Source: Methanothermococcus sp. | Lineage (GTDB): Archaea; AGJL01; Methanococci; Methanococcales; Methanococcaceae | Direction of reading: 5' to 3' | DNA length: 59,353 nucleotides | Assembly (NCBI RefSeq): GCF_015523155.1 | Contig: NZ_WAKW01000001.1 | Coordinates: 1 to 59,353, forward strand | In this document: in pieces, positions 49,471 through 59,153 of the stretch | Layout: every line of letters starts with the position of its first letter | Position numbering within the stretch: position 1 is the first letter of the stretch | The notes under the pieces: model-generated | Seen by the model: only the letters and a program-made list of their open reading frames with translations | Told to the model about the DNA's origin: nothing | The model's database searches: none | Position numbers and translations under genes: made by a program

Positions 49471-49857
49471 TTATTCATTGATTAAAACAGCATTAACCAC
49501 ACCATCTTGACCAGGTCTTGATGTAACTTTTGCTTTACCAACTTCTGTTTCAATAATGGCTCCTTTTGTAATAATGTTTCTTCTAATGTAGTGTTTATTT
49601 GCATCATTTCCTATTACATTTGATATTGATACCTTTTTGCAAGTTTTGGTTGCAGGATCCATTACATTGGCATAGTTTGTTTTTAAAAGTTTAATCTTTT
49701 TATTCCCTCCTGCAACTCTTACTATTTTTATTTTTACTTCATCGGTTAAGTGGGTTTCTGCTGGTTCTCTGCCCATTTCTTTTTTGTGTTTTTTAACAAC
49801 TAATCTGTATTTTCCACCAGTGGGTTTTCTTTTACTTTTACCTTGCCAAATTCCCAT
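49471..49857 (-). CDS. rps8e: ribosomal protein S8e
   Basis: 128 residues. The start [20 protein letters not shown] and the later [18 protein letters not shown] and [21 protein letters not shown] are diagnostic of S8e. A small-subunit protein shared with eukaryotes. GGTGAT lies before the ATG. Monocistronic as seen here. Confidence 0.96.
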   Translation of the reverse strand: MGIWQGKSKRKPTGGKYRLVVKKHKKEMGREPAETHLTDEVKIKIVRVAGGNKKIKLLKTNYANVMDPATKTCKKVSISNVIGNDANKHYIRRNIITKGAIIETEVGKAKVTSRPGQDGVVNAVLINE

Positions 49858-50045
49858 TTTATCACCATAATATTATAATTTTTTAATTTTTATTATTTTA
49901 ATTATATTATTTAAGTTTTTATATCCCCTAATAATTAAGAAAAAGCGAGAGGCCATGCGAGCATTTATTTAATATAGTTAATAATATAAAAAATTAACTA
50001 TTAATATACAATTTTTGATATCTATTATTTTAATTTTATTTATCA

Positions 50046-50960
50046 TCATTCATTTTCCAAAAGCATTTTTAAGATTGCCATTCTAACGGGAACTCCATAA
50101 AAAGACTGTTTAAAATATTTAGCCTGCGGGAGCCCATCAACAGAAATATCAATTTCATCAACTCTTGGAAGAGGGTGCATAACAATTAAATTTTTATCAT
50201 ATATATGCTCTTTTGTAAGTTTGTATATTCCTTTTACCTTTTGGTATTCATTTAAATCTGGAAATCTCTCTTTCTGAATTCGCGTCATATACACTACATC
50301 AACATCTGTTAGATCTATATGGCATTTTTCAGAAAATTTAACATTTCCTTTTTTCTTTAAATCTTCTATTATTTCTTTTGGTATTTTAAGTTCTTCTGGT
50401 GAAATAAACACTATTTCCACATCATCAAATAGGGAGAGTGCATAACATAATGAATGAACTGTTCTTCCATATTTTAAATCTCCAATAAATGCAATCTTTA
50501 TTCCATCTATTTTTCCTATTTCTCGTTTTATGGTATATAAATCAAGGAGTGTTTGAGTGGGGTGCTGGTTTGAACCATCTCCTGCATTTATTACGGGAAC
50601 TGTTGCATACTCACTTGCCAACCTTGCAGAGCCTTCGAATGGATGCCGTATGGCAATTATGTCAGCATACTCGCTAATAACTCGTATGGTATCCATTAAG
50701 CTTTCTCCTTTCATAACAGATGTATTTTTTATATCTGTAAATCCTATTACAGTTCCCCCAAGCCTCTTCATTGCAGTTTCAAAGGATAATCTTGTTCGTG
50801 TGGAGGGTTCATAAAATAAAGTGGCAAGTATTTTTCCATCCATAATATCTATTACTTTTTTGGATTTTAGTAATTCTTCCATTTTTTCCGATTCATCCAA
50901 TATCTTTAAAATTTCTTTTTTTCCAATATCTTTTATAGATATCAAATGTTTAATTTTCAT
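50046..50960 (-). CDS. pyrB: aspartate carbamoyltransferase catalytic subunit
   Basis: 304 residues. It condenses carbamoyl phosphate with aspartate in pyrimidine synthesis. The carbamoyl-phosphate site STRTRLSF (about 58-65), the HPFEGSARLASEYA segment, the DGSNQHPTQTLLDLYT motif and the HPLPRVDEI loop are all present. The regulatory subunit pyrI is not in the window. GGTGAT precedes the ATG. Confidence 0.96.
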   Translation of the reverse strand: MKIKHLISIKDIGKKEILKILDESEKMEELLKSKKVIDIMDGKILATLFYEPSTRTRLSFETAMKRLGGTVIGFTDIKNTSVMKGESLMDTIRVISEYADIIAIRHPFEGSARLASEYATVPVINAGDGSNQHPTQTLLDLYTIKREIGKIDGIKIAFIGDLKYGRTVHSLCYALSLFDDVEIVFISPEELKIPKEIIEDLKKKGNVKFSEKCHIDLTDVDVVYMTRIQKERFPDLNEYQKVKGIYKLTKEHIYDKNLIVMHPLPRVDEIDISVDGLPQAKYFKQSFYGVPVRMAILKMLLENE

Positions 50961-51057
50961 TAAATCACCAAAATAATATATATTAAATAATTAAATATAT
51001 ATAAATAGTTTTATATATTCTTAATAATTTTAATATTATTGATAATAGGGGTGAATT

Positions 51058-51408
51058 ATGCAACTAATTCAAATACTTGCAATTATTTTTGCAGTCTTTG
51101 CAATATCGAGGGTAATATTACAGGTAAGGGCAAATGCCATGAGTAGGGATTCTGCTATATTTTGGCTATTTATATGGATAGCCGTGATTTTAGCGGTTGT
51201 GTTCCCAAATACTCTTGGATATCTGGCAATCTTAACTGGTGTTGGTAGGGGCGTAGATGTTCTGATATATCTTGCAATTATCGTATTATTTTATTTAATA
51301 TATAGAATATATGTTAAGATGGAAAATATTGAAAGGGAAATAACAACAGTTGTAAGAGAAATAGCAATAATAGAAAGGGAGAAAAAAGAAAAAAAGGTGA
51401 AATTATGA
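51058..51408 (+). CDS. DUF2304 membrane protein
   Basis: 116 residues with three hydrophobic segments (about 2-20, 30-48, 63-84) and a charged coiled-coil tail (MENIEREITTVVREIAIIER). The region RDSAIFWLFIWIAV is typical of DUF2304, proteins often linked to polyprenyl-phosphate glycosyltransferases. SD GGGGTGAA. It overlaps the next gene by four bases. Confidence 0.8.
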   Translation: MQLIQILAIIFAVFAISRVILQVRANAMSRDSAIFWLFIWIAVILAVVFPNTLGYLAILTGVGRGVDVLIYLAIIVLFYLIYRIYVKMENIEREITTVVREIAIIEREKKEKKVKL

Positions 51409-51599
51409 ATATAGATGAAAAAAATGCTATATTGATGGAAGTTGGAGCTTATGTTTCTGATATAGAATTTTTGAAAGAACTGATAGATAAATCCAATAAT
51501 ATTGAAGATTTAAAAAACAGATTAAATAAACTACTTGAAACAGAAAAAAATATTACAAGAAAGACAGATATAAAAATAATATTGGATAAAATAGGTTAA
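51405..51599 (+). CDS. small helical protein after DUF2304
   Basis: 64 residues, all helical (MNIDEKNAILMEVGAYVSDI, then LKELIDKSNNIEDLKNRLNK). AAGGTGA lies inside the end of the DUF2304 gene. Coupled translation suggests a partner, but no family is recognised. It ends 12 bp from the convergent cbiF gene. Confidence 0.65.
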   Translation: MNIDEKNAILMEVGAYVSDIEFLKELIDKSNNIEDLKNRLNKLLETEKNITRKTDIKIILDKIG

Positions 51600-51611
51600 A
51601 TAATAGAGACT

Positions 51612-52379
51612 TTATTTATGTTTTTTTCTATACTCTGTCTCAAAATCTTTATCATATAATTTTGAATATTCATAGTGTTTTGGGTCTAAAACATCCCCTA
51701 CAATAATCAATGCCGTTTTTGTAATGCCTGCATTTTTAACCTTTTCAGATATGTCGTTTAAAGTTCCTTTTATAATCTTTTCATCCTCCCATGATGCGTG
51801 ATAAACCACAGCAACAGGGGTATCTTCATTATACCCACCTTCAATTAAGTCATTTACAACTTTATCAATCATACCTACGCCCAAATATATTGCCATGGTG
51901 GCTTGATGTTTTGCCAAATCTTTTATTTTTTCTTTTTTAGGTTTTGGAGTTCTTCCCTCGGGTCTTGTAATTATTATAGTTTGGGAAACTTCTGGAAGAG
52001 TTAATTCCGCTTTCAATGAACTGGTTGCTGCAAATAAAGAAGTTACTCCGGGAATAATATCTACATCAATATCGTGTTTTTTTAATTCATCAATTTGTTC
52101 TTTTATTGCTCCGTATATGGATGGGTCTCCTGTATGCACCCTTACTACATTTAATCCATTTTCTACACCATCAACAATTACCTGAATAATTTCCCCCAAA
52201 TCCATTGTAGCACTGTTGTATATCTTTGCATTCTTTTTGTTGTAGTTTAAAACCTCCCTATTAACGAGAGAACCAGCATATATTAATATATCTGCGTTTT
52301 CTATGGCTTTTTTTCCTTTTAATGTTATCAACTCAGGGTCTCCAGGACCTGCTCCAACGATTGTTATTTTTTTATCCAC
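51612..52379 (-). CDS. cbiF: cobalt-precorrin-4 C11-methyltransferase
   Basis: 255 residues. It transfers methyl from SAM to C-11 of the corrin ring in anaerobic cobalamin synthesis, needed for the corrinoid of Mtr. The N-terminal VGAGPGDPELITLKG, VVRVHTGDPSIYGAIKEQID and PGVTSLFAATSSLKAELTLP are family signatures (CbiF/CobM), the last separating it from CobA and CbiL. No other cob genes are adjacent. Confidence 0.93.
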   Translation of the reverse strand: MDKKITIVGAGPGDPELITLKGKKAIENADILIYAGSLVNREVLNYNKKNAKIYNSATMDLGEIIQVIVDGVENGLNVVRVHTGDPSIYGAIKEQIDELKKHDIDVDIIPGVTSLFAATSSLKAELTLPEVSQTIIITRPEGRTPKPKKEKIKDLAKHQATMAIYLGVGMIDKVVNDLIEGGYNEDTPVAVVYHASWEDEKIIKGTLNDISEKVKNAGITKTALIIVGDVLDPKHYEYSKLYDKDFETEYRKKHK

Positions 52380-52464
52380 AATATCACCAGTTATTAACCA
52401 TTATTGTTAGTTATTGCCCTATTCTCTTTATTTATTATTAATTTTTATTACATTTATTTTTATT

Positions 52465-53739
52465 CTATTTTAAATTTTTCTTAATTTCTACCATCTTTGG
52501 GGGGAGCTCATCCCATCTCCAAAATCCTCTTAATATATCATCTTCTGAGTAGTATTTTTTTAAATAGTTTGCCCATCTTTCCCATAGGTTTGGGTGGAGC
52601 TCTCTTACTCTTAAAAACTCACTGTTAAGTGCGGCTGGACACATATAACATCCTATCCTTTCAAACCCTTTATCGTACATCGGATTGTAAAGAACATCAT
52701 TTAAATAAAGATAACTCCACACATCAAGGGCATTCCAATCAAGTATTGGAAATACATTTGCTTGAAAGTCTATAAACCCACTTTTTCTAGTATAATCCAA
52801 GTTTGCCCGTGCAAAGCTCTCGAATTTTCTTGAACCATCAATTGTTAATATCTTCTTATTTGGATAATTTTCCATAAAGAAGTTCTTCAATGGCATCAGC
52901 TTACAAACGCTGTTGCACCATCTGTTATCTTTTGTAGGGACGCCTTCATTATCCAGTTTATCCCAGAAGTAATCGCCGTTTATGGTGTGTAGATTCAAAT
53001 CGTATTTTTTTGCAAAATCTTTAACATATTTCATTGTTTCAGGATACTCTAAACCTGTGTCGATAAATAAAACATCAATATCATCTATCATCTCTTTTGC
53101 CAAAAGTGTGGAAACTGCACTATCCTTTCCTCCACTAAATGACACATTTATGACATATCCTTTGTTTTTATATTTGTTGATATATTTTTTAAGAATGTTT
53201 TTTGACAATTTTACAAGATAATCCATTCTTTTTTTATTTTCTTTTAAATAATCCTCTATTTTTTTGATATTGATTTCTTCTTTTTTCCTTTTTAAGTCCT
53301 TCAATTTTATTTTATCGTTTCTTTTTATTCCAACTCCTAAAAATGCCCCCATGTCAATACCGACAAAATAGTCTGTATTTTCCACTATACTTTTGTATTC
53401 ATCAATATTTTCGATATATTCCTCTTTCAGATACTTCCCCTTTAACCTTCTTTTTGTAGGTTTTAGTATTATTTTTTTTTCATCTACCAACTGATAATAA
53501 TAAGGGGATGGAGTAAATTTCCAATCTAAATCAATTAAATCAAATTCAAGGATTCCGATTTGTATTTCATCTAAATAAACCCTTTTTCTGTAATCATCTC
53601 CTGCAAGTTTTTCAAGCAGTATCAAATCATCATAATCAAAATTTAAACCAGTTAATCTATTAATTACATCAATTTCATACTTTGATGCAAATTTCGTATC
53701 CTCTTTAAATGTATTTTTAAATTTATCGCCTTTATACAT
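52465..53739 (-). CDS. PAPS-reductase-like N-type ATP pyrophosphatase with Fe-S-like cysteines
   Basis: 424 residues. An N-terminal region (1-150, PUA-like/zinc-finger-like in relatives) precedes the PP-loop VSFSGGKDSAVSTLLAKEM (about 200). Cysteines in NRWCNSVCKLMPLKNFF and RIGCYMCPAALNSEF suggest a metal or Fe-S site. Family members include PAPS reductases and methanogen proteins such as MJ0973 of unknown substrate. The C-terminal WERWANYLKKYYSEDD matches those. Followed 10 bp away, in the direction of transcription from upstream, by the RecJ-like gene's end, so the two are one operon. Confidence 0.82.
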   Translation of the reverse strand: MYKGDKFKNTFKEDTKFASKYEIDVINRLTGLNFDYDDLILLEKLAGDDYRKRVYLDEIQIGILEFDLIDLDWKFTPSPYYYQLVDEKKIILKPTKRRLKGKYLKEEYIENIDEYKSIVENTDYFVGIDMGAFLGVGIKRNDKIKLKDLKRKKEEINIKKIEDYLKENKKRMDYLVKLSKNILKKYINKYKNKGYVINVSFSGGKDSAVSTLLAKEMIDDIDVLFIDTGLEYPETMKYVKDFAKKYDLNLHTINGDYFWDKLDNEGVPTKDNRWCNSVCKLMPLKNFFMENYPNKKILTIDGSRKFESFARANLDYTRKSGFIDFQANVFPILDWNALDVWSYLYLNDVLYNPMYDKGFERIGCYMCPAALNSEFLRVRELHPNLWERWANYLKKYYSEDDILRGFWRWDELPPKMVEIKKNLK

Positions 53740-53749
53740 AAAATCACTT

Positions 53750-55192
53750 TTAAATATTATTTTTTATTTTTTTATATTGTAATTTATTTTCAAGATACTT
53801 TATAAAATCCTTTTTTTCTGGAATGTATGCACCGCAGGCAAATTTATGTCCTCCTCCACTTCCTCCAACTTTTTTAGATGCGTAGCTTATGGCATCGGCA
53901 AGGTTTATGTCTTCGGCAAATGATAAGAGCTTTGGACATCTGGCAGATACTTTATAGCCATTATCCATTTCCCCTAATGCAAATATGGGCTTTTTCCAAT
54001 TTACCTCTTCTATAGAATAGCTCATTCCCGCCACAATTCCAATTATGCTACCTTCTATCGTGCCTGTTTCCACTTCAAAGTATTGGAATTTATCTTTTTG
54101 GATTATTTCAACATTATCTTTAATATATTGGAGAGATTTTGATAGATTTCTTTTATGGGCATTTAGTCGTGATTTCATTTTATCGTAATATTTTTCCCTA
54201 TCTCCTTTTAAAACTTTAAGGGGGGTTTCGTAGTCTTCATATCTGGAACAGGCATTTATACAGGTCGAAAACTCCTCTAAATTTCTAAATGGAGTTTTTA
54301 TTTCCTCTTTTTTAAATTCATAGCTTTCCCCAAATATTACCTTTGGGAGAAATCTTGCCCAATTGGAAGGAACATATCTATTGCATTTATTTAAAAATTC
54401 GCTTCCAAGAATTCTCTTTTCCTCAAAGGACAAATCGCATAGGCTTTCTTTTGGTATGATGTTTAGGTTGTATTTTCTATTTATATTGTTTATAAAATTT
54501 ATAATCCTCGAATCGTTGTTCATTAAATCTGTTCTTACATCTGTGAAATACTTAATAGATGCAAAAATAGGTTTTGTGTGCTTTCCGTAAAATTGAAGGT
54601 CTGGAAATGCTACAATATCTCCTGCCTCTACTGCATCATTTAATATGATTCTATTAAATCCTGTGAATTTGCCCTCTAAATTTTGAATATCTCCAACTGC
54701 ACCAAGAACGGCATATTTTGCCAAGTCGATATTTCGGGGGTTGCACATTTTCGCAAATAAATAGGATACACCAGCACCGCAAATTTCCTTTCCTCCGTCG
54801 ATATTGTTGTTCCAAGGATTCACATTTATTATATTTTCTGGAATATCTGTATTTGCAGGAATATGGTGGTCTAAAATGATTATATTTTTATCCTTTCTGT
54901 CCAATAGATTGTATTCTTCCATTTTTTCTTTTATAAGATTAATCTGCCCGCTTCCCAAATCTGCAAAAATTATTAAATCATAGTCTTTAAATGGAATATC
55001 CTCAATGGAATTAACACCAAGCTGTTTTAAAAATCTAAATTCTGCCTCTATGTTTAACCTGTTTAGGAGTTCCTCCAATATAACCCTCGAAGTGATACCA
55101 TCAGTATCTATATGTGTATATATTAATATATTGTTTTTTCTGTTTTTTCGAAGGGTCTTAACAGCTCTCTTTAAATTGGATATATATTCCAT
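53750..55192 (-). CDS. RecJ-like DHH-family nuclease
   Basis: 480 residues. The DHH domain contains [18 protein letters not shown] and ILDHHIPAN; the DHHA1 domain contains [16 protein letters not shown] near the end. This is the archaeal RecJ family, single-strand exonucleases, some of which join the CMG replication complex as GAN or partner Cdc45; M. jannaschii MJ0977 is a homologue. A zinc-binding insertion is not evident. First gene of a leftward pair with the PAPS-reductase-like gene. Confidence 0.9.
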   Translation of the reverse strand: MEYISNLKRAVKTLRKNRKNNILIYTHIDTDGITSRVILEELLNRLNIEAEFRFLKQLGVNSIEDIPFKDYDLIIFADLGSGQINLIKEKMEEYNLLDRKDKNIIILDHHIPANTDIPENIINVNPWNNNIDGGKEICGAGVSYLFAKMCNPRNIDLAKYAVLGAVGDIQNLEGKFTGFNRIILNDAVEAGDIVAFPDLQFYGKHTKPIFASIKYFTDVRTDLMNNDSRIINFINNINRKYNLNIIPKESLCDLSFEEKRILGSEFLNKCNRYVPSNWARFLPKVIFGESYEFKKEEIKTPFRNLEEFSTCINACSRYEDYETPLKVLKGDREKYYDKMKSRLNAHKRNLSKSLQYIKDNVEIIQKDKFQYFEVETGTIEGSIIGIVAGMSYSIEEVNWKKPIFALGEMDNGYKVSARCPKLLSFAEDINLADAISYASKKVGGSGGGHKFACGAYIPEKKDFIKYLENKLQYKKIKNNI

Positions 55193-55328
55193 TTTAACAC
55201 CAAAAAAAGTAAAGTATGAATTAAAGTATGAATTAAATAAAGCATATAAAAATTACTATAATTAAGGATATGGTATAATAAAATATAAAGTTTTGGATTA
55301 TATTTTTATTATTTTTAGTATATTTTCA

Positions 55329-56072
55329 TTAAACCATTAAACCAGCACCAACGCAACAAACTATTTGGGGTTCTTTTGGAACCAATAGCTTTTTATTTAA
55401 TCTTTTTTCTAAGGATTCAATCAACACTCTGTTTTTCGCAACACCTCCACTAAATACTATATTATTTAGATTTAATTTATTGACCATTGGGACAATCCTG
55501 TTTGAGATGCTCTCATAAACTCCCATTAATATATCTTCCTTTGGGGTTTTTTTAGATAGTAAGGAAATTATTTCACTTTCTGCAAAGACTGCACACATTG
55601 AAGATATTTTTGCCACACTGTCTGATTTGTATTTGTTTATATCATCTTCTATTTTTAAAATATCGATACATTTTTCCAAGAATTTTCCAGTTCCTGCGGC
55701 ACATTTATCAGAGAGTATAAAATCTAAAACATCTCCTTTATCGTTTATTTTTAATACCTTGCTGTCCTGACCCCCTATGTCTATGACACCCTGAGCTCCT
55801 TCAAAAAAATAGTGGGCTCCCTTTCCAAGTGCTATGACCTCTGGAACTACTTTATCTACAAAGGATAACTTATGCCTCCCATAGCCTGTTGCCACCATTT
55901 TATCTATATCGTAGTTTTTCTCAAATTCTTTAACTATATTTAGAATATCATTCTCTTCAATAATCACACCTATATTTTTTATTGTATAATCTTTTATATT
56001 GTTTTTATCGTCCATTAAAACCATTTTTGTCGTGGTTGAACCAATATCTATGCTTAAAATCAAATTAATCAC
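55329..56072 (-). CDS. HgdC/BadF-type ATP-dependent activator
   Basis: 247 residues of the ASKHA fold. ILSIDIGSTTTKMVLMD is the phosphate-1 motif, GVIDIGGQDSKVLKI the phosphate-2 motif, and CAAGTGKFLEKC plus SSMCAVFAESEIISLL carry the cysteines that bridge a [4Fe-4S] cluster between two subunits in 2-hydroxyacyl-CoA dehydratase activators. It should use ATP to drive low-potential electron transfer to a HgdB-like partner, which is not in the window. Methanogens carry several such proteins with unknown targets. Confidence 0.9.
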   Translation of the reverse strand: MINLILSIDIGSTTTKMVLMDDKNNIKDYTIKNIGVIIEENDILNIVKEFEKNYDIDKMVATGYGRHKLSFVDKVVPEVIALGKGAHYFFEGAQGVIDIGGQDSKVLKINDKGDVLDFILSDKCAAGTGKFLEKCIDILKIEDDINKYKSDSVAKISSMCAVFAESEIISLLSKKTPKEDILMGVYESISNRIVPMVNKLNLNNIVFSGGVAKNRVLIESLEKRLNKKLLVPKEPQIVCCVGAGLMV

Positions 56073-56427
56073 CGTAGTAATAATTAAATAATGTTGTAAT
56101 AAATTGATAATTTATTGATAATTTAAAGTAATAGAATATTTTTCATAAATTAAAAATTAATATACTATTATTTAATAGTTATTATTAAGTTTTTTAATAG
56201 TGAAAAAGTGGATATTGAAAAAGGAAAAAAGGTCATGGTAATTAGTGCCATATTGACATTATTTATTGCTTATAAAAGATATTGATTAAAACAGATAAAA
56301 ACACAGTAAAGGAAGCCATTGAGGAATTTATGAATATTTTAAAATCTTTAAAAAAATAAGATAAAATAAAAAGATAGGAGTAAAATAAATAAAAATAAAA
56401 AAATAAATGATTAAAAAATAAATTATT
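56073..56427. other. AT-rich gap with possible gene relic
   Basis: A frame beginning GTG at 56208 (VDIEKGKKVMVISAILTLF, stop 56283-56285) is followed one base out of frame by IKTDKNTVKEAIEEFMNILK and a stop at 56357-56359. This could be a small frameshifted gene or chance. The rest is AT-rich spacer holding the divergent/downstream signals. Confidence 0.25.
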
Positions 56428-57261
56428 TTATTCTGGTTTTTCCATTAATCTTGTTTTACTTAATATTTTTCCATCTGCTGCATGGGGTTTTCTGCTTACA
56501 GCATCCATAGCTTTTTCTAACTCTCTTGCTTCATCTACTAATTTAGCCGCATATCTTATCATTTCATGAGCAGAGGCTACAATTGGGATGTATTTTTCCA
56601 TCTCTTTTGTCATGAAACATCCTTTAACATCTATATCTGCAACCTTTTCAGCTATTACAAATGCTGCCATTGCTTTTGCCTTTGCATAGGGGTTTGTAAA
56701 TTCCATAGCTTCTACTGCTTTTGTTTCATTTATGACTATTTTTGGTAATTCAATTTCTTTTCCTTCTTTAACTGACTCAATCATAGCGTCAATTGCATTT
56801 TGAACAACTCTTAATGCACCTGTACCAGCCAATACTCTTAAAACATCGGAATTGAACATAGCCATTTCAACAGGGTCTAAAAACTGTCTTCTTGCACCAA
56901 TCATTGGGTCGCATTTTATAATAATATATCCAAGTCCTTGTTCAGCAATCTCATCTTTTGCCCTTAAACCAGGTGCATCGCCAATAATTACTGCTGGAAT
57001 ATCACATGCACTTAAAATTTCTCTTGCTTTTTTTGGACCTGGTGCTGTTGGGTTTGGTCCTATATATATTATAAAATCAGGTTTTATTTCCTCAACCATT
57101 TTTGTAGTTACTTCTTCCACTTGTTCTGGTCCCATCTTTGCCCCACTACCTAAAACCCTAACATCAATATCTTTTCTATCAGCTCTCTCATCCAATGCTA
57201 AATCAATTACAGGAGACATCCCAATATTTCCACATTTAATAATTCCTATTTTTACAACCAT
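56428..57261 (-). CDS. mtd: F420-dependent methylene-H4MPT dehydrogenase
   Basis: 277 residues. It catalyses reversible reduction of methenyl-H4MPT to methylene-H4MPT with F420H2, a central step of CO2 reduction to methane. MVVKIGIIKCGNIGMSPVID at the start, YIGPNPTAPGPKKAREIL near 92, and IVASAHEMIRYAAKLVDEAR near the end are diagnostic. No iron-sulfur or flavin motif is expected. A 284-bp AT-rich gap without visible gene lies upstream, probably with its promoter. Confidence 0.98.
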   Translation of the reverse strand: MVVKIGIIKCGNIGMSPVIDLALDERADRKDIDVRVLGSGAKMGPEQVEEVTTKMVEEIKPDFIIYIGPNPTAPGPKKAREILSACDIPAVIIGDAPGLRAKDEIAEQGLGYIIIKCDPMIGARRQFLDPVEMAMFNSDVLRVLAGTGALRVVQNAIDAMIESVKEGKEIELPKIVINETKAVEAMEFTNPYAKAKAMAAFVIAEKVADIDVKGCFMTKEMEKYIPIVASAHEMIRYAAKLVDEARELEKAMDAVSRKPHAADGKILSKTRLMEKPE

Positions 57262-57545
57262 TTTACCACCATTTTATTTTTATTAATCTAATACAATTAT
57301 TATTTTAATAATATTATATTTAAGAATTGCTATTTTAAATCATTATTACACTCATTAAATAATTTAGTAATATATTAATACCTAAATATATGAAAATATC
57401 ATATATTAATGTAAAAAATACAATGTTGGTAATATTTCAGGGTTATTATGAATAGGTAATTTCTTGAAATTTAAAACTAAATATATGAATGGATATAATC
57501 CATAATAAAAAATAGTTATAATGTAAATAAATGGATAAAATAATA

Positions 57546-58730
57546 TTATAATTTAAATTCCCCTTTTTTTATTCTTTTCTTCAAATCCTTAGCAAGTTTA
57601 AGAGCTCGCTCCTTATCTGACTGTCTACATGTAATAGGAATACCTAATATGCTGTTTCTATTCATTTGATATATTCCATAAGGGCATGCCTCTACACAGA
57701 CTCCGCATCCAAAGCAGTTTTCATTTGGAAGGCGTCTGCCACCTAAATGCGGAATTCTCTTAATGGCTTTTGTAGGACATAATACCTCTGCAATACATGT
57801 ATCGCAGTTTCTACACCTATATACATTAACTTTTGGTCTCAATTCTGCATCTTTCCATACCTCCGAATATCTTCCAGTTCCCACGGGAACCCTGCCGATT
57901 ATATTCGTTAGTGGGAGCTCGATACCTTCGTCAAGTGTTTTTAAATATTTCTTGTTTTTTTCATTTACTTCAATGGGAACTGCTATGGTGTTGAATACCT
58001 CTACACCAGCAGAAGTAATAAATCCACCTAAGTAATAAGCATCCATGTTGTGCATATCAGCAGATATCATTATATTTGGTTTATTTTGAGAATGTCTCGT
58101 TCCATATCCAAGTATTAGTCCTTCTGCACCGTTTAATAAAACTTTTTTTCCAAATAATTCTTTTTCGTCGCATTTCATATTTTGAAGAGGGTTTATTTCA
58201 CCACATCCTGAAAACGACGCTTCTCCTTTTTTTAACCTTTTTCTATGAAATATGGTTTGTATAGGTTCATCACTTAAATTTGTGACGGCAACATAGTTTT
58301 TAAATGCTAGTCTAGTACCTATCATTTTTGCCGTTGGGATATCCTCCAATGATAACGTTTTCTCATATGTTTTTCCCCCACTTTCCACAACAACTTCAAC
58401 CTCTTTTCCAGATACTAAATCTTTAAATAAAAATCCTCCACCATATTCGCCACTATAATTTGTTCCATAAACTACTGCATCTACACTACCTAAATATTCA
58501 TTTGGACATGGTCCCACATGACCTTCTATGCCGTTTAAATAAATCTTTTCAGCCTTTCTAAATGTTCCGCTATCTGCAACAGGAATATGAAAAACAGCCA
58601 TAGTTCCAGACATTATTCCGCATGTTGCAGTGGTTACTATATCTATTTCATCTATTCTGTCCTCTTCATTGTTTCTAATCATTTTTTTTAATTCATCTGC
58701 TGTAATTACTACTTTATCGCTGTTATCCAT
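57546..58730 (-). CDS. methanogenesis marker protein 16 (DUF39 plus ferredoxin domain)
   Basis: 394 residues. The N-terminal DUF39 region (TATCGIMSGTMAVFHIP, GVEVFNTIAVPIEVN) is related to the homocysteine-biosynthesis sulfurtransferases, with conserved Cys in ATCGIMSG. The C-terminus holds two [4Fe-4S] motifs (CRNCDTCIAEVLCP and CFGCGVCVEACP). It likely moves sulfur in a methanogen-specific pathway. The SD GGTG overlaps the stop of the 69-residue gene upstream, so the two are coupled. Confidence 0.85.
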   Translation of the reverse strand: MDNSDKVVITADELKKMIRNNEEDRIDEIDIVTTATCGIMSGTMAVFHIPVADSGTFRKAEKIYLNGIEGHVGPCPNEYLGSVDAVVYGTNYSGEYGGGFLFKDLVSGKEVEVVVESGGKTYEKTLSLEDIPTAKMIGTRLAFKNYVAVTNLSDEPIQTIFHRKRLKKGEASFSGCGEINPLQNMKCDEKELFGKKVLLNGAEGLILGYGTRHSQNKPNIMISADMHNMDAYYLGGFITSAGVEVFNTIAVPIEVNEKNKKYLKTLDEGIELPLTNIIGRVPVGTGRYSEVWKDAELRPKVNVYRCRNCDTCIAEVLCPTKAIKRIPHLGGRRLPNENCFGCGVCVEACPYGIYQMNRNSILGIPITCRQSDKERALKLAKDLKKRIKKGEFKL

Positions 58731-58738
58731 TTTAACAC

Positions 58739-58948
58739 CTATACTTCTACATATTTACATATATTAGTGTATGACTTGTTATTAAATGGATATATCATTA
58801 CCTGTACAGGATATATATTATTATAAAAAGATAAGAAGATAAATATAAAATCGTCCTTTCTTTTAATTTTTAGTTTCTCTTCCTGTTCTTTTTTAAATTT
58901 AAACCCTACCATTTTAGTGATAATCGTCTTAACTTCTTTTCTATCCAT
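58739..58948 (-). CDS. small protein coupled to the marker-16 gene
   Basis: 69 residues, MDRKEVKTIITKMVGFKFKK at the start, then a charged stretch and a hydrophobic strand (DDFIFIFLSFYNNIYPVQVM). No good SD precedes the ATG, but a TATA-like ATTATATA lies near and the stop overlaps the next gene's SD. It could be a leaderless small gene. Not recognised. Confidence 0.45.
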   Translation of the reverse strand: MDRKEVKTIITKMVGFKFKKEQEEKLKIKRKDDFIFIFLSFYNNIYPVQVMIYPFNNKSYTNICKYVEV

Positions 58949-59040
58949 GAAATAGATATATAATGATAATATGGTATAATGATTAATAAAATTCTTAGAT
59001 TAACTACTATAATTCAAAAAAGAGATTTTTAATAAAAAAA

Positions 59041-59070
59041 TTTGAAGAGTCCCAAGGGTTCCTCTTCAAA
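59041..59070 (-). promoter_or_regulatory. archaeal SECIS element of fwdB
   Basis: Read on the minus strand, 84 bases after the fwdB stop: stem TTTGAAGAG, then GAA, then CCC, loop TT, GGG, then A, then CTCTTCAAA. The 9-bp lower stem, the GAA/A internal loop and the 3-bp GC stem under a short loop match the archaeal SECIS consensus, which lies in the 3' UTR. It directs UGA decoding as selenocysteine in the upstream gene. Known methanococcal FwdB proteins have Sec in the active site. Confidence 0.88.
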
Positions 59071-59153
59071 GCAAAAACGTTTTAATATTTTACAGGACAT
59101 AGGATACCGTTTGCAACATGGTTAGTAGTTTAATAGATAATATTACTTGTAAA

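Noticed and set aside
49941-49962. Small GC-rich island (GCGAGAGGCCATGCGAGC) as a hidden RNA gene
   Set aside because: It is only about 20 bases long, forms no convincing stem and has no adjacent promoter.
57262-57545. Gap between mtd and the marker-16 gene as a possible riboswitch or RNA
   Set aside because: It is uniformly AT-rich with no GC-rich stem or conserved motif that I can recognise; it probably holds only the mtd promoter.
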